NCBI GenBank assembly: GCA_947652115.1 | Contig: OX393564.1 | Span: forward strand, 19,637,609 to 19,701,608 | Direction of reading: 5' to 3' | Source: Blastomussa wellsi | Taxonomy: Eukaryota; Cnidaria; Anthozoa; Scleractinia; Plerogyridae | DNA: 64,000 nucleotides | Part shown: in pieces, positions 63,710-64,000 of the stretch | Numbering within the stretch: position 1 is the first letter of the stretch | Layout of the letters: each line of letters opens with the position of its first letter | The notes under the pieces: generated by a model | Told to the model about the DNA's origin: nothing | The model's database searches: none | What the model saw: only the letters and a program-made list of their open reading frames with translations | Translations under genes and position numbers: made by a program

Positions 63710-64000
63710 CTGTCAACAGACAGCATTAAAACATATCATCGTCATTGTAGTCATCATCCTTCATTTCTTTAACATTTAAAAATGCGCAACTTCACATCTT
63801 TCCTACAGGAAGTTTGATTCATTATGGTGCTCCAAGAATCTTTCCCTTTTTCTGTCCCTTCTTTAAACCTTTAAAATGTCATTGAACTTCATGTGCACCC
63901 CAAAATAACTTTGCCCTAAACCTGTAGGGTGCATTCAATTAATTTCTTAAATTGGATTTTGTGTTTTATTGGAAAATCTAAAATCTGGATTTCCAAATCC

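Overview
The window looks like 64 kb of an AT-rich invertebrate nuclear genome, most probably a cnidarian and likely a stony coral. The reasons are spliced genes with GT-AG introns, single-exon rhodopsin-type receptors, a short-chain collagen-like gene, and a heavy load of BEL/Pao, Gypsy, Penelope-like and non-LTR retroelements plus many foldback MITEs. The species is inferred from gene and repeat style only; no search was run.

Layout. Positions 1-5705 hold a BEL/Pao retrotransposon on the minus strand, running off the left edge and open except for one in-frame stop. Positions 5871-8194 are copy A of a segmental duplication carrying the last exon of an RDH8/HSD17B1-like short-chain dehydrogenase (SDR) and the first exon of a collagen-like gene. 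Positions 8111-11326 hold a GPCR fragment, a Gypsy-type gag piece and repeats. The complete SDR gene (copy B) spans 12019-22018 in three exons. Its 7.9-kb first intron carries a 129-bp tandem repeat, a decayed LINE, Penelope pieces and a 340-bp palindrome. Copy B of the duplication (21176-23840) leads into the complete seven-exon collagen-like gene (23529-30338), whose fifth intron holds a young, internally deleted Gypsy element and a Penelope fragment that abuts the next splice acceptor.

Positions 31920-33064 are a frameshifted GPCR pseudogene, and 40756-41766 an intact receptor on the minus strand with an upstream TATA box. Between and after these, 33-47 kb is mostly foldback and dispersed repeats. 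A two-exon gene of unknown function (190 aa, minus) spans 47945-50594. Positions 52376-58950 hold two copies of a non-coding segmental duplication. The right end (59203-63709) holds the last six visible exons of CCDC174 on the minus strand; its 5' exons lie beyond the window.

The clearest joint story is the linked SDR plus collagen-like pair: two genes in the same orientation, duplicated as a unit. One collagen copy is reduced to its signal-peptide exon and the other is kept whole. The remaining genes are unrelated neighbours. I did not find an operon-like or defence-like system. The most novel protein is the collagen-like one with its cysteine-rich C-terminal domain.
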